The notes under the pieces: generated by a model
Seen by the model: the letters and a program-made list of their open reading frames with translations, nothing else
Databases searched by the model: none
Told to the model about the DNA's origin: nothing
Part shown: positions 37,130-49,597 of the stretch, piece by piece
How the letters are laid out: every line of letters begins with the position of its first letter
Position numbering within the stretch: the first letter of the stretch is position 1
Program-made: the position numbers and the translations under genes
Source: Polytrichum commune
Lineage: Eukaryota > Streptophyta > Polytrichopsida > Polytrichales > Polytrichaceae
Assembly: GCA_950295325.1 (NCBI GenBank)
Contig: OX485807.1
Span: forward strand, 20,433,666 to 20,493,665
Length of the DNA: 60,000 nt
Direction: 5' to 3'

Positions 37130-39100
37130 TGTAGCACCCCGCACTGTGGTATTGGCTAAAGTTAGATTAATTACTAAACTATCATAGGAGAGAAGGTATA
37201 TATGATCACAAGTTTAGCCATCTTAATGCTACTTTCAAGCAACCCCCCACAAGCCCTTGAAGATGTTTATGTAGTGGACTTTATTTAGGAAATTCTAATG
37301 TTCAGTGCAAAATGGGCCAGTGGTGGTGCTCATTGCCCACAACTTCAGATCATGCTGCTGCTGGGGCCCAACAATTTGTTCTCCAAGGCTCGGAGTGCCC
37401 TGCATTATATAAGGGCGAGTTTCCACGTAGGCCGTTCGCCCACTAGATTCTAGAGAATAGTGGGTCGGAGGTGTTCGCATGTAGATAAGCACACATCGCC
37501 ATCCAAACACATTATGGCGGTCCACTAGAATGTGGAGGGCCATGGACACTAGCCTCTAGACTTCCATGCAGCCAGTAAAGAACTTTTTAACCTACAAGTG
37601 TTAGTCACCAAAGGATTAAGACCGGTTGAAGACTCAAGATAACCAATATTGGTCTAGGATTCCATCCTTGGTACCGGGAGGAGGAGGTTAGTAAGTGGAC
37701 TTGGATGTGAGGAGATGGGAAGTAGCTAGTTGGCACATACGAACCCTACCCCACCGTATTCCATCTACGTGTGGGCGGGTTTGTCCTTATGCACACTAGA
37801 ATTTGGTGGGCGAGCGGTCTACAAGGAAACTGACCCTAATGCCCCCTTCTTCCCACTTGACTTTAGCTAAGCCTAAAAGTTGGTTTTAAAAACACGGCCT
37901 TCACACCATCGACACTATCTAGTCCCGAGCCTAGTTGGCAAATGATGTGGTATGGTATAAAAGTGGAGGTTCTAAGCCTTAAGCACCGACCCTCCCATCG
38001 GTACCTAAACACAAGGCAAGAATGTAGGAATTTAGAAGTGTGGCCTCCCGCCCTTGTGATTGGTTGCTTTTAGTCTTAGCTACGAGGGCACGAGGAACTC
38101 CGTTAACAAAAACCGATGGTAAGGCAAAAGAAGTAGTAAGGCGTTTGGTGATTGGACAAAAACTATCCAACATTTCATTGCTCGGTAGATCAAACAACAA
38201 ATATGTGTGAAAACTATTGAACTGAAACCTAATCGACAATCCTTGGAGCAAGTTCTCATAGGTGCATTGGGACAGCCGGAGGCCTCCGCTATAACCGAAA
38301 GAGCTTTACTTGGTTTTTTTAGAAAAGACTTTGGTGATTTGATAAAGTTAGGTGGGAAGGGGGCATAAGTAAAGTAAGGTAGGTCGACACCCACCATGAA
38401 CACCAACCTTGCCATTTGCCAAATTTTTATTTTATTTTTAAGTCATGGGATTAATAATCACCCATTGATGTTTCCTAGTGCCTGCCGTGGGGATGGGAGC
38501 TGCTGCATGCCCATCGCAGATTTAATGAGTTAATGAGCGTATTTAATGAAAATCTGCTCTGCCACCTGGTGCTATAGAGTTAATGCCACCTGCTTGCCTT
38601 CTTGCTTCCTCCAGTAGCCGAATGTAAAGAGTCCCCCACATCAATGAACGAGAGAAGCGACTGCCACACTGATTATCCCAACCAGTGCGTGGGGTACTAA
38701 TTCCCAAACACACACACTATTTTGCCAAGTCTCAAAATTAGTGAGGGCTGGATTTTTAATGAGTGATATTGAATTCGTGAATACATGCTCATTTATCATA
38801 CATTTTAAGAGAACAAGTGCATGTTCTGAAGTGCTTTTAAAGTGATTAAAAAAACATAGATGCAAACACTTGCTTGGTAGAGAATAATGCCAAGATGAAT
38901 AGGTTGTGCTAGTACTTTCAATGGTAATGCTACTATGATTAGTGTTTTCAATGAATAGTGTTCAAATGGACAATGTTTTTTTTTTTTTTTTGGGTGGCAC
39001 TAATTTCACACCGTAAAGACATTTAGTATCACATTCACAAATTTACTATTATCCCTTCCATGAGTAATTGGATAATGAGTGTAATTAGAGATAAACATAT
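37130..39100. other. Intergenic DNA, possible LTR or promoter scraps
   Basis: Moderately GC-rich up to 38.4 kb. A TATAAAA (37,956-37,962) lies in a GC-richer context, and 'TGTAGCACCCCGCAC' starts near 37,132. Neither is linked to a recognisable frame. A T-run lies near 38,980. Confidence 0.4.
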
Positions 39101-39102
39101 TG

Positions 39103-39282
39103 AGTTTCAGAAATAACCGGTTGAAGTTCAAAGCTTCGGGAAAATTATCTATCATTGAAGAAGAATCTATGGAATATACTTCAAATCAATGCAGAAAACC
39201 TAAAATATCACAACCCATAACCGGTTGACTTGGAAACACTAGGATTTTGATTGATTATGCCCAAAAATCTCCCCAAACATTG
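39103..39282 (+). repeat. Family C, left half of an interrupted copy
   Basis: It matches 16,597-16,790 in order (ACCGGTTGAAG, AGAATCTATGGAATATAC, CCGGTTGACTTGGAAACAC, AATCTCCCC, ACATTG). The match stops at ACATTG, and the 16.8-kb copy's next bases reappear at about 40,030. Confidence 0.7.
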
Positions 39283-40030
39283 TCCCAAGTACTTAACTCA
39301 AGTTGCATTGTTTATGATATTTAGTGTCAGTTACTATTTGGAATTACACGATGCTGAGAACTTCTTACCATAAAATTAAGCTAATAAGTTCATATTTAAC
39401 TATCAACAAATTTTAGATAAGTTGTATGGACATCATGCAACATAAATGACCTTACTCGATGAAAACTTACATTCTTAGCAAAAAGGAAAAAGAAATATAG
39501 TATTGCGTAAGTATGAATAGTATGTGACATTAAATACCATGCATAGGTTACAATAACTCGACATGTAGGTTATGCTCACTACAAAATAATTAAAGTTTAT
39601 GGTGCCAAGGGTAGACACCCATCTCTTTGAATTGGCCCCGCACCACACTAGTATTTGCCAAGGTAAAGAAGGTCTAGCAAACCTTGATCACCATAGATTT
39701 GTGGTTAGTTCATCTCGAGTGGACTTCTCTAGACTAATTTGGGGCATTTGATGCTAATTCTAGTGTCTAATTAGCTAGTAGAAGAAGAAGATGAATGCCT
39801 ATTGTAATATAAATGACTACATTTTTCCTCTTGGGTAATAGTGATGGAGGCCCAACTCAAACACGTAAGTGTCTAACGCTTATGTGGTCGTTATGTGGTA
39901 GGATGGCGATCCTTCTTTGGGCACATGTGCTTGAGTGGTATATGGCAAGCTTGTAGTTTAAAATGCACATGTAAGAAGACACGAGTTACGACATGGCTGT
40001 ATTATGTGCCCAAGATATAAACACAATTAT
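39283..40030. mobile_element. ~750-bp insertion splitting family C
   Basis: It is defined by comparison with the uninterrupted copy at 16.6-17.05 kb. Near its left edge it carries a family B-like end (TTAGTGTCAGTTACTATTTGG, split TTAGTGTCAG + TTACTATTTGG, then AATTACACGATGCT). Its right end and target duplication were not resolved, and it may be composite. Confidence 0.5.
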
Positions 40031-40262
40031 TCACAATTTGGTTCCCCGAAGCCAATTTATTGACATTCCACACTATTTTGAATATGTAATTCCACATTAA
40101 CAAAACTTAGAGTTTTTTTAATTTTTAATTTTCCCAATCATTGTGGTTGATCTTTGGATGTATTAACAAGGTTATAAGTCTCTTTATCTTGGTTTGCACA
40201 TGTAAAAGGTTACCTATTTACAAAGGCAACCTAATTGCACATATTAGAGTATGTTCAATTGT
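40031..40262 (+). repeat. Family C, right half of the interrupted copy
   Basis: It matches 16,810-17,045: CACAATTTGGTTCCCC, GACATTCCACACTATTTTG and GGCAACCTAATTGCACATAT. A G14 run follows near 40,276. Confidence 0.7.
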
Positions 40263-43200
40263 TAACACAAACTTGGGGGGGGGGGGGGTAACCTGATCCA
40301 CACTTGATCACTTGAAGAGAAAGAGTTTCTTCACTTCTCTTCTTATAATTTTTGTGTCTCAACTCCGATGGCAAAGGCTAGTATGCCCTACTCTTTACAT
40401 TGCCACCCTACATATACTACCCTAATCCTTTGTTCAACTATCCATCGAGTTCAAATTGAAGTCCCAAAGAAAAATGTAACCCCTAAATGCACTTGGGCAT
40501 TTAGGCGTGAAAATATGTGAACTCAATGACTTGGGTCTAAGCTATTGTTGAAGTCAATCCATGCATATTCAGTGGAATTCAATCGTACAGATGTGAATGG
40601 TTTGTAGTTTATAAAGTTTACAAATTTTTGCGGGTCATCCATGTGTCATACTCAGGTAGATTTTAACATTTATATAGGAGGTTTGAAACGGGCAACATTG
40701 GTAAATAAAATAAAATTAGGGAGTGAAATAAGTGATAATTTTCCTATCAAATTTATGAATTTAATTAAAAAGCTATAGGGAATTGCTTCATTATTTGAAT
40801 ACCAATGCATTCAAATAAAATCATGATTTACTTGAGTGTGAATTTTCCAATGCTTACAATGGCCTAACCCTAAATGCCACCTCCAATGAGCCTAGAACTT
40901 CAGTCAAATGGATGGTCATTGACAAGCATAAATTCATAAAATCATGACAATGGACATTTCTTCAAATGCCAATCAATACTAGCCTATAAATTTTAAGCCC
41001 AAACGGCCAAGTTTTGTTTTGTGAAATCAAACTCTGGCAAGTGAAACCTGAAAAATCAACCCGCACTGAATTGTCATTAGTTTGGTGAGGTGTCGCACAC
41101 AATTTGTTGACCTACTAATTAGTGCCAATTTGGGTACATGACATGATTGGATTGTGCAACCCCCTTCCCACATGAAATCTACCCAAGGTTGCACATTATT
41201 TTTCTTTTCAATTTTTTCTAGGGACAATATGCGTCATCATAATTAACCATGAAGCCTATGTAGGAAAAGGGGATTAATCCTTGCCCAAACTGATTCATTG
41301 AGCCTAACCGGAAAGTCCTTGCCAATTTAATAAGTCTCCAATTGATTTGTTGTTAATACACGTATTTAGGCTTGTTAATAATATAAGTATTCCATTAAAA
41401 ATAGATAAGAGGCCACAGGAGTTATATTTTGTCCTACTTAGAAGTAAGCAAAACATATTTTGACCTTAGTTAGAAGTAAGGCAAGGAAGGGGGGTAGTTT
41501 GTTGTCAAATCGTAATGTTGGCACCAAGGTGGGGAGGGACGTATTCTTTGCCAAGAACATAACAACAACAAATTAGGTGCCCATGTTTATTCATAATTTG
41601 TGTCAGATGCTACAATCATCCTCATTGGCATCTTGAACCATGGGTTGGATACCAGTTCTTACCCAACTTGAGATTTTGCAGTTGACTCTAACACAATGTT
41701 TAACTATTAACCCAAATTTGTGTCAATATGATTGAATTAACTATACATAACAAAATGAAACTTAGGATCAAATATCTTCCCAAATGCATTTAGGGGTTGA
41801 GGGAGAAGCCAAAATCACATCCTAGTAGCGCTAAAAAAGCATGGTCCTTTAAGGATCAACCTAATCAATCTCAAACTCTTACGACAAGGTTATAAACATT
41901 GGATTTGAACAATCGACCCAACAAAAAGGGGAGGAATTCCTATATGCACAATTAAACCAAAAAAATGCAAGATGACCTAAGATAATAGGCTTAATGACCT
42001 TTGAATTCCCTTTTCTTTTCATTGCAAGAGTTAAATTGATTAAAAAGGACATCAAGATAATATCATATAGTTGGAAGTTGTATACACATTTGTAGTATGG
42101 AGGAGATGAACATTCATGATGATCATTTCAAAACTATATAAATAATCATAATGGAATAGATCTAATCAATAAAGTCTGCATATGAGATCCAACCCATATT
42201 TAGGATAACATGCTACAAGAATTGAGAAAGACAATACAATATCAAGTGAGAAAGAGGAACATATACATATAATAAGAATTCTTTTTTGACAAGTCTGACA
42301 TAATTGAATGCATCCATTTAAAACAAATCTTATTATGAGATGTATGTACATATTACACAAATAAAAAAAAGGTGCAGTAGACAATTTGCTTAGAATAAGT
42401 TAGATTCTTAAGTGGTTAAAATGGTTGAAGATACAATTATGTAGGTGTATAAATACCCCCCCAAAAAATGCACCCGGCACAAAGCATGTGGGGGAGCCTT
42501 GAACCTTCAAGAGTTCATGCTCCACATGCTCTCCACTGCATCATTTCCTCTTGATAAAGGAGATTCCGTGCCTTTGTGTAAACCTTGGTGTGTGCATAAG
42601 TTACTTAGAAACGTTGTTTGAGGTGTGGGACTCAACCGGAAGCATATGGAAGCATTTGCATTATGTGTAAACTGTGGTTGAATTTATGTTTATGATACTC
42701 TAGAATGTGACTTTGGAGTGGGAGCCTTCGATAGCAATTCAAACCTTGGCTTTGGAAAACATTGGACTGTTGTACTTGTGTTTAGAGCTGATTATGAGAT
42801 AAAAATTGCAAAAACAAACTCACCGGTCCATCTAGATGTTTCCATTTTAGAGTCACTTTGTTTAATGGAATCCTTGATTTGTCATAAAGCATTCATAAAC
42901 ATAATCCATTGCAATAATACATGTAAACATGCTTTCTAGTGTAGGATAGATGTTCCCATGGTGGCCACTTCCAACTCCATATACAATTTTGATCATTTAA
43001 TCAAATAAGATAGGGGCTTGTTGAATCGACCACAAAGACGCATGCAAAAGTGTTGGCCAAGTTGTTTAATTCTAACACAAAGTTGATATCTTGCTCCTCT
43101 TTGTGTGTGTGATGAAAAGTCTAATTTTGATAGGTTAGATGACCGCACAACATGCCTTTGTGGTCATTTTAACAAACTACGTGGTTGATTTAACAATCTC

Positions 43201-44091
43201 CATAAGGTGTTGTCTCAATTGGTAAGCAATTGCAAATCACTGCGATTGTCATTTGAAATATAAAAGTCATAATTAGTCAGAGTGAAGATTTTGTTCCTCT
43301 CAGTTAACACTTCTCACATAGACCCTCCCAACCATGTTAACAATTAGACATGAAGTGGTTTTATATCCAATCTGATGGTAACACTTGTCTTTTTGTGTTT
43401 GCTCTTAACAATGAGCATGGATATATATCACTCGAATACGAGCATCCGATTAAGAAGACTCGCCACAAAATGTCACCGTACCTTAACGCTTGAAGGGATT
43501 TGTGTCCGTTGTATGGCCTATGCAACAATTTATATCAACCTCCCGACATGTATAACTAACCATGTGGGAAGGGAAGGGCTTTGCCTTGGGGACATGGGTG
43601 CATGCCAATGTGTCCACACCCGTTCAAGGTTGTTCACCTTTGACATGAGGCAAAAGTCTTTGAGGGCCCTATAATTCTCAATGGTACTTATTTTCACAAT
43701 CATTATTATAGAGTTAAGACTCGAACAGGAAGCAACACCATAATTCATCATGTTGGCATTGTTGGAGTCATCTCTCTCCACCGAACTCATAAGGCACACA
43801 TATTCTAGAAACAAAAATTTGCACCATGGGATAGGTTCAAAGTTCAAGTGACAAAACAAGGTTTAGGGTTTGTGGCATCTATATATATAAATTCACCCAT
43901 TGTGGATGAAGGGATTATAGTAGAAACTAATCTCCTTATGTTGATGGCCATATATATATAAATGATAGATTATGGGTTATGTTTATACTTTACTATGTTT
44001 GGACCCCATGAACCTAAATTAACATGGTCTTTAATACTAATTATGATGTCAAATATAATCTAGAATAACCACCTTCAAGATTATAAGATTT

Positions 44092-44220
44092 GTTGTGTTT
44101 CACCTTCCCAATGGACAAGTTTACCTAGACTCCGCGAATCTTTGGCCGACAAACAATTGCATGTTACATGCAACATCAACAGAGAAGATTTTTGAAGGGA
44201 TACTTGTAAACATCATTGAG
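44092..44220 (+). repeat. Duplicated segment, copy 1
   Basis: It contains TTTCACCTTCCCAATGGAC, GCCGACAAACAATTGCATG and GGGATACTTGTAA. It is open in one frame (FHLPNGQVYLDSANLWPTNN), which suggests a coding relic, but I do not recognise the protein. The second copy starts 325 bp downstream. Confidence 0.65.
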
Positions 44221-44416
44221 CATGGTGGGGTCTTATAAACAGACACAAGAGAATGAAGCCCTCTGAAGATAGAATTGGTGGATTACTTGCATCATTTGGG
44301 TAAGGAGCACATCAATTTTACTCCACTTGGACCGCACTACACTAATTCAAGATATTTCAATTGATATCATGCCCAAAGTCGAGTCATCTAAATTAGCCAT
44401 GCTAGAAAGCAATTGA

Positions 44417-44545
44417 TTGCATTTCACCTTCCAGTGGACGAGTTTCAATATATGCCATGAACCTCTGGCCAACAAACAACTGCATGTACATGCAACATTT
44501 GAGATAGAAGATCTGAGAAGCGATACTTGTAGCAACAATGACGAT
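44417..44545 (+). repeat. Duplicated segment, copy 2
   Basis: Diverged copy of 44,092-44,220 (TTTCACCTTCCAGTGGAC, GCCAACAAACAACTGCATG, GCGATACTTGTAG). The frame of copy 1 is broken here. Confidence 0.65.
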
Positions 44546-45398
44546 GGTGAGTCAAAGGTCTTGCAAATAGGAAAAATGGAAATGGAAATTGAGAATGCTG
44601 AAAGCCGGCTTCTTGCGAACGTCAAACGTTGAACATATTACATACTACATACTACATAAGGTATGTGTGTGTCATTTGGTTCGTTTTTAATGTTCTCCGA
44701 TTTCTACCGATCCAATTCACACAACAAAACTCGCGTTGCATCAGCACACCCCACAACGAAGCGCGTGCAAAAACCATATCGAAATTCAAACCTCCCCTTA
44801 TTTAGTTACCGTTACTAAAAGGTGCAGGTTTGTCGATCTCTTAACTGGATACATAGGTCCTCCTGATCGTGTTCACTACTAAACCTAGTTATCAACATTC
44901 GAAGACATAGTCCGATCTCTTTTAAACACTTGTTGTTGTGATATTTGCTCTTTGATCCTCACCGAACCACATGGATATGATGCAGGAAACACGAGCCACT
45001 TAAGACCCATCCACCTTACATCATTTTATCCTCATTCAATTTTCAATTTTCTTTTCCTCCTCCTTTTATGAACGAATTATCCGGTGATGAGCAAGCACCG
45101 TCCGGAGCTTAGCCAGCCAAAAGGTGAAAGCAAGCAAGCAAGAGCGCAAGGGAGCGTCGCACGTGGGAGGTGGGGAGGGGGTGAGGAGTCTAGTCGTGTG
45201 GCAGGGGGCAGGCACATTATTTGTGACGGATGATGGATGGCAGGCAGGCCTACATACTACTAATTGAGCTGCTGCTGCTGCTGCCGGGGAAGTAACTTAA
45301 CAAGTTAGAAGGTACCAATTGCCCCCTTCCCCCCCCCCTCCCGGGAGGAGCGTTGGAGGGGGAAGAGGAGGAGGGCCTTCAAGTTCACTAGCTTATAA

Positions 45399-46013
45399 GG
45401 GCCACTTTCACACACGCGCAATGTTCAAGATTGAAGTCTTCGATGCCCTTTAAACGTAATTTGGCCCTCCAAAATATACCTCTCTCAAAACAACCCTTCA
45501 AAACGCAACCCCAGATTGAAAATGAGGACGTCATCACTCAAAGTCTTCAATACAATTTGTCCGTCCAAAATATACCTCTCTCAAAACAACCTTTCAAAAC
45601 GCAACCCTAGATTGAAAATGAAGACATCATCACTCAAAGTCTTCAACACAATTTGTCCGCCACAAAAACCAACAAGCGTAGGACATTGTCACTACAAGAA
45701 GTGGAGTTAGATGGTTGATTCTCAGTTCTTCACATTGTACTGGAAACATATACCGTAGAATTCATGTACAAGTTTAATATGAGCTTAATAATGTTGAAAA
45801 TAGTCCGAGTGACCATGAAACGCGATCCGTTCGATGTCATGTAGGAATGAATCCATGTGGACTTTACATCCATCTTGCATTCACTTACTTACTCCGTTGG
45901 TCCCTCGAGCGTGGTGTGAAGTAGCGAACGTGGACCGGCTCCGCGTTTTCCACCAACGAGAGTGCTCGAAGTGTGATGGTCACGGGCTCTCAGTCTCGTG
46001 TGGGAAGTGGCCC
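45399..46013. mobile_element. Family A element, ~615 bp, with internal tandem repeat
   Basis: The left end GGGCCACTTTCACACACGCG faces, at the right, TCTCGTGTGGGAAGTGGCCC. The right third (about 45,800-46,013) is closely similar to 36,915-37,125. The left part carries a 96-bp tandem duplication. No matching target duplication was found (TAA left, CTG right), so the right flank may have been rearranged. Confidence 0.65.
45469..45662 (+). repeat. 96-bp tandem duplication
   Basis: Two copies starting CCAAAATATACCTCTCTC (45,469 and 45,565) differ at only about six positions by eye. A third partial unit precedes them (TTGAAGTCTTCGATGCCC). Confidence 0.9.
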
Positions 46014-46136
46014 CTGGTCCTGCTGCAGTACACGGCCATTGAGAGGCATGGCAGACAAGATCCCGCTGGTAGCCGCCTCAAGATTCTTCCTGGCTTCCCA
46101 CATAAAAGACCTCATCGTCTCAATGAATGAGTCACG

Positions 46137-46167
46137 GGTGAGTGAGTGAGTGAGTGAGTGAGTGAGG
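46137..46167 (+). repeat. (GTGA)n microsatellite
   Basis: About seven GTGA units just right of the family A element. Confidence 0.9.
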
Positions 46168-46169
46168 GA

Positions 46170-47800
46170 GTGACGTGAGTGTTGCGCGATAAGGTGATCT
46201 TTGGTCACGGGTCTTTGTAATCGGATACGTATATCTGGAAACATAAAGCACCAAAGAGACAATGAGACCGGACTATGTGTTCAGAGCATAGACATCATTC
46301 TAGGTTCAATTGGTGGCATGATCAAAGGCGGTGAAGAGTTTTCGTTTGTCAGGTTTCTTACATTCGTGCATTTGTGCACATGCCATTGTTTATTACTCTC
46401 ATCTTTGAAACATCATAAACCTTTTGAGTGCCCAAAACATCCAAAGAGAAGACTCTAGTAGGGCTCCCTTGTGACATGCTACCAAGCTTTGCAAAGAGCA
46501 CGAGTTGTATAATGTTGATCAGTGAGGAATTTACTCAACGTTAAAGTTTTTTAAAAAAAATGCTTGCATGGAGTTTATCGAGTTATGCGGTGACATTGAC
46601 AATATGGATATGTTCTTTTACATGATTCCCAACAAGTGGATTGCTTCAAAATTTGTTACTTTCTAGTTCTAGCTTTAAGCGCTGGTGTTATAGCAAATGA
46701 ACGATGCATGCTACTATTTTGGAAAAGGTTTGAGCCTTTAGGGGCTAAATGGCATGCATGGTATGTGACACTTGAGGAAGTACATGCAAGGTGTCAATTT
46801 TATCACATGTGAACCTTGGAATGGGGCCCCCCCACGAGACCACTTTATGAATAATGTAGTTTGTACTTTGATTGGAGACCCCCGTGAGCATATGGACACC
46901 AATTGTAAATTTCTCATTGGCTGCAATTTTCTCATTTATGAATTCTAGTGAAGTAAAAGCCTTCAACTCGCTTATCCAATGGCCCTAAGGAAGAGGGTGC
47001 TAAAACTAACAACCCACCCAAAATCAATGCCTTGAAATCTTGCAAAACAAGTACATATTGATTTTGGGAATGTCTACTACCTTAACCTTATGTTCCCCTA
47101 CAGGTTTGCATAAACTATCGACAAAATTTTGAAACCTTATAACTTTTGCATACAAGTCTCACACAAATCCAAAGAAAGCATGTGTTTGGTCGATTGCAAA
47201 CCACTTTCATTTGCTAGCAAAAACAACACTTGTTTTTGTTTTTGTTTTACTTTTTAATCTCCCAAAAGTAGAAATACTCGTTGCTTAACCTCTAATTTCT
47301 AGTGAGAGTCTCATTGGGGCTCTTTTTAAAAGACATGGCATTGTTGAGCCATGACATGTTTTTGTCCAGGATGGAGATTCTTTATGTTTCAAAAATATAT
47401 AGGTGTGAGCATTTTTTCATTGTTTCAATTTGAAGGACACCGATGATCCGGAGTCTTTTCTTGAAGTTCATAGAAGGAAACTGAGACTTGAAGGAGGAAG
47501 CAAATTTTCTTGCCCATGGGTGGTGCCCATTCAAGGACCATCCATCTTTAGTGGTGCGAGGAACACTCCAAAGCAAACTCGTTTTAATATTGGCAGTCAA
47601 GCTCATTGTAAGAGACACTCATCATCCAATCAATGAACTTTGACCACCTCTAGAATAGGCACACGAACTCTAAATTTGAAAACTCGAATTCGCATGTATG
47701 GATATTTTACATATTGCAACGGGTTTTTAATTATTTTTTCAATTATCTATGGAGGGTACTCATCCATCCCATCATCCAAACTTATTAAAAGATGATCATT
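46170..47800. other. Intergenic DNA, nothing recognised
   Basis: Short frames only. No repeat boundary or gene was identified. Confidence 0.5.
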
Positions 47801-47805
47801 CATTA

Positions 47806-48141
47806 CACCAAATATGCCTAACATTGTGGGCCACACTAATTCTCATGATGAGAAATAATTTGGGCCTTGTTCATTTTCAACTTATGCTAAATTTCTACTA
47901 GAAAATTAACATGGGCCACTTTTATTTTTTTCTAGAAAATAAATGTGGGCGACTATTTTATTTGTGTTTCATTTGTCTTTTAATTAATATTCAATGTGTT
48001 AGTGGTAAGTCTTCATGAAGACTTTGAGGAAGACTTGGGGCCTTGGATCCATATGAATTCCACATTGACTAGAAATTCAATGTGATGCACACTAACTATT
48101 TCCACGCTAATTTCCACCCACGCTAGTAGGACTATTTGGTG
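47806..48141. mobile_element. 336-bp MITE with CACCAAATA ends
   Basis: Left end CACCAAATATGCCTAACATTG followed by TGGG (split for length). The right end, reverse-complemented, is CACCAAATAGTCCTACTAGC followed by GTGGG. TA lies on both sides, a possible TA target duplication. The outer end resembles the outer TIR of the 15.15-kb element (CACCAAA, GTCCT, CTAGTGTGGG), so it may be a relative of family B. Confidence 0.55.
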
Positions 48142-48482
48142 TAGTTGCCCCAACTTGGGAACTTCAACTTTTGCGACCATTGGATCTTCTTGCGTTGTGT
48201 TGAAACGAAGGGATTTTTCTTCTTAAAATCTTTACAATGGAGTTGGTTTCTACATATATTTAAATGGTCATAAAGTACAATTGTGAAAGTGGGAATTGGC
48301 CTTTGACATCAAAAGGTTCCAAGTTCATTTGAATGCACCAGATGGCAATAAAGGGTTAAAATGATAGTTTTAGCACTCTTTCTACCTTATAACTTAGGTT
48401 TGTGGACTTGGAAGCCCCTACAATAATTGCCCATACCTTATTATGTAACATGGCACAACTAGGTCATGAACCTGTCATCTTA

Positions 48483-48827
48483 GGGTCGGTTCGCATGGGG
48501 GCCCAAGTCTCAAGTCCCAACTTTTGAGCCTCAAGAAAGCATTAAAATATGGTTTATATTCATTAAAGTCATATTAATTTATGCCAAACACTTGTGGGAC
48601 TTGTGTTGAGAGATGGATCTAGCTTTTTGCTCGACCCAACTATGAACACAAGTCCTAAGCCCCACCTTAAAATTTTTGTTGCCATGTAACATCCATGTCG
48701 TACTTGGTACTTAGAACTTGGGACCCCGTGTGAAGTGGTAAAACCTAAATTCCATGCTATCAACAATTGAGATTGCACAAATTGACCTTAAGTGACTTGG
48801 GACTTAGGACAAAGTGTGAACTAGCCC
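48483..48827. mobile_element. 345-bp PIF/Harbinger-like MITE with TTA duplication
   Basis: TTA flanks both ends (48,480-48,482 and 48,828-48,830). Left end GGGTCGGTTCGCA. The right end, reverse-complemented, is GGGCTAGTTCACA. Beyond these, both ends carry AAGTC and AGTCCC-type sub-repeats. The interior is non-coding. It differs from family A but shares the duplication type. Confidence 0.65.
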
Positions 48828-48943
48828 TTAAAATAAATGAACATTGTTGAGGAAGTTGTCACAATGCTATTCAAAAAGCGTCACAGTTTTGTTCATTAGG
48901 TTGAAGAAAAGAAAAGAATACGCCCGTATCAAAGTACCGGCAT

Positions 48944-49476
48944 CAGGAATGCTATCTTGTGAGCGGTGAGCAGTGAGCCGTGAGCAGAAAATTTGAATTT
49001 TTATTCTTCAAATTTTTCAATGAAATGTATGATATAGACCCTATGACCGTGGAGAATTTATGGTTTCATTCTATAAAATATGCATATTATTTAACAAAAA
49101 TTAATCAAGGTCCTATTTCCTTTTTTTGAGTTTTCATGGATAAATACTTAAAATTTTAATTTACATTCTTATCCCTTATTTTATGTTCCCTATTATTTTG
49201 GAAGTTTTTTTTCTAATTTTTTTTTTCGTTTTCTTCCGTTTCTTTTTATGGATGGTTTTTTCAAAAGTTTATAATTTCTTCCACTCCACGGTTATAGGCA
49301 CCATCCACAGTTAAACGTACCATCTACTTTTAGTCATATTTGTAAAAAAACTATACGAAGAGTCCTACTCGGTGTAAGAATTAAGTCAAATATTCTGATT
49401 TAAAAAAAAAAAAAAATCAATTTTTCTGCTCACCGCTCGCCGCTCACTGCTCACCGCTCACAAGATAGCGTCGCTG
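48944..49476. mobile_element. 533-bp inverted-repeat element with 10-bp direct flanks
   Basis: GTACCGGCAT occurs immediately on both sides (48,934-48,943 and 49,477-49,486). The ends begin CAGGAATGCTATCTTGTGAG and, reverse-complemented on the right, CAGCGACGCTATCTTGTGAG. Both continue as repeated GCGGTGAGCAGTGAGC-type units for about 50 bp. The interior is very AT-rich and non-coding. A 9-11-bp duplication with long TIRs suits a Mutator-like (MULE) non-autonomous element. Short GCTCAC repeats at 10.84 kb may be a relic of the same family. Confidence 0.8.
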
Positions 49477-49597
49477 GTACCGGCATGAATGTGAGCCCGT
49501 TGTCCTTGTGCTAATCACGGTGTTATGTGATGTAGCATAAGGAGTATTGCCTCCTTTAGGAGGTGGGCATTGATGGTGTAAAAGTTATCCCTTTTCT

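Larger units (their letters stand above)
40290..45390. other. AT-rich intergenic DNA, no gene recognised
   Basis: Short frames only. Around 43,400-43,465 (minus) is a copy of the TTCTTAATCGGA dispersed repeat seen at 30.26 kb. Two related coding-like segments at 44.1 and 44.4 kb are listed separately. Confidence 0.5.

Noticed and set aside
37956-37962. TATAAAA as a gene promoter
   Set aside because: No coding region of any recognisable kind follows on +, so it is more likely a chance match or LTR debris.
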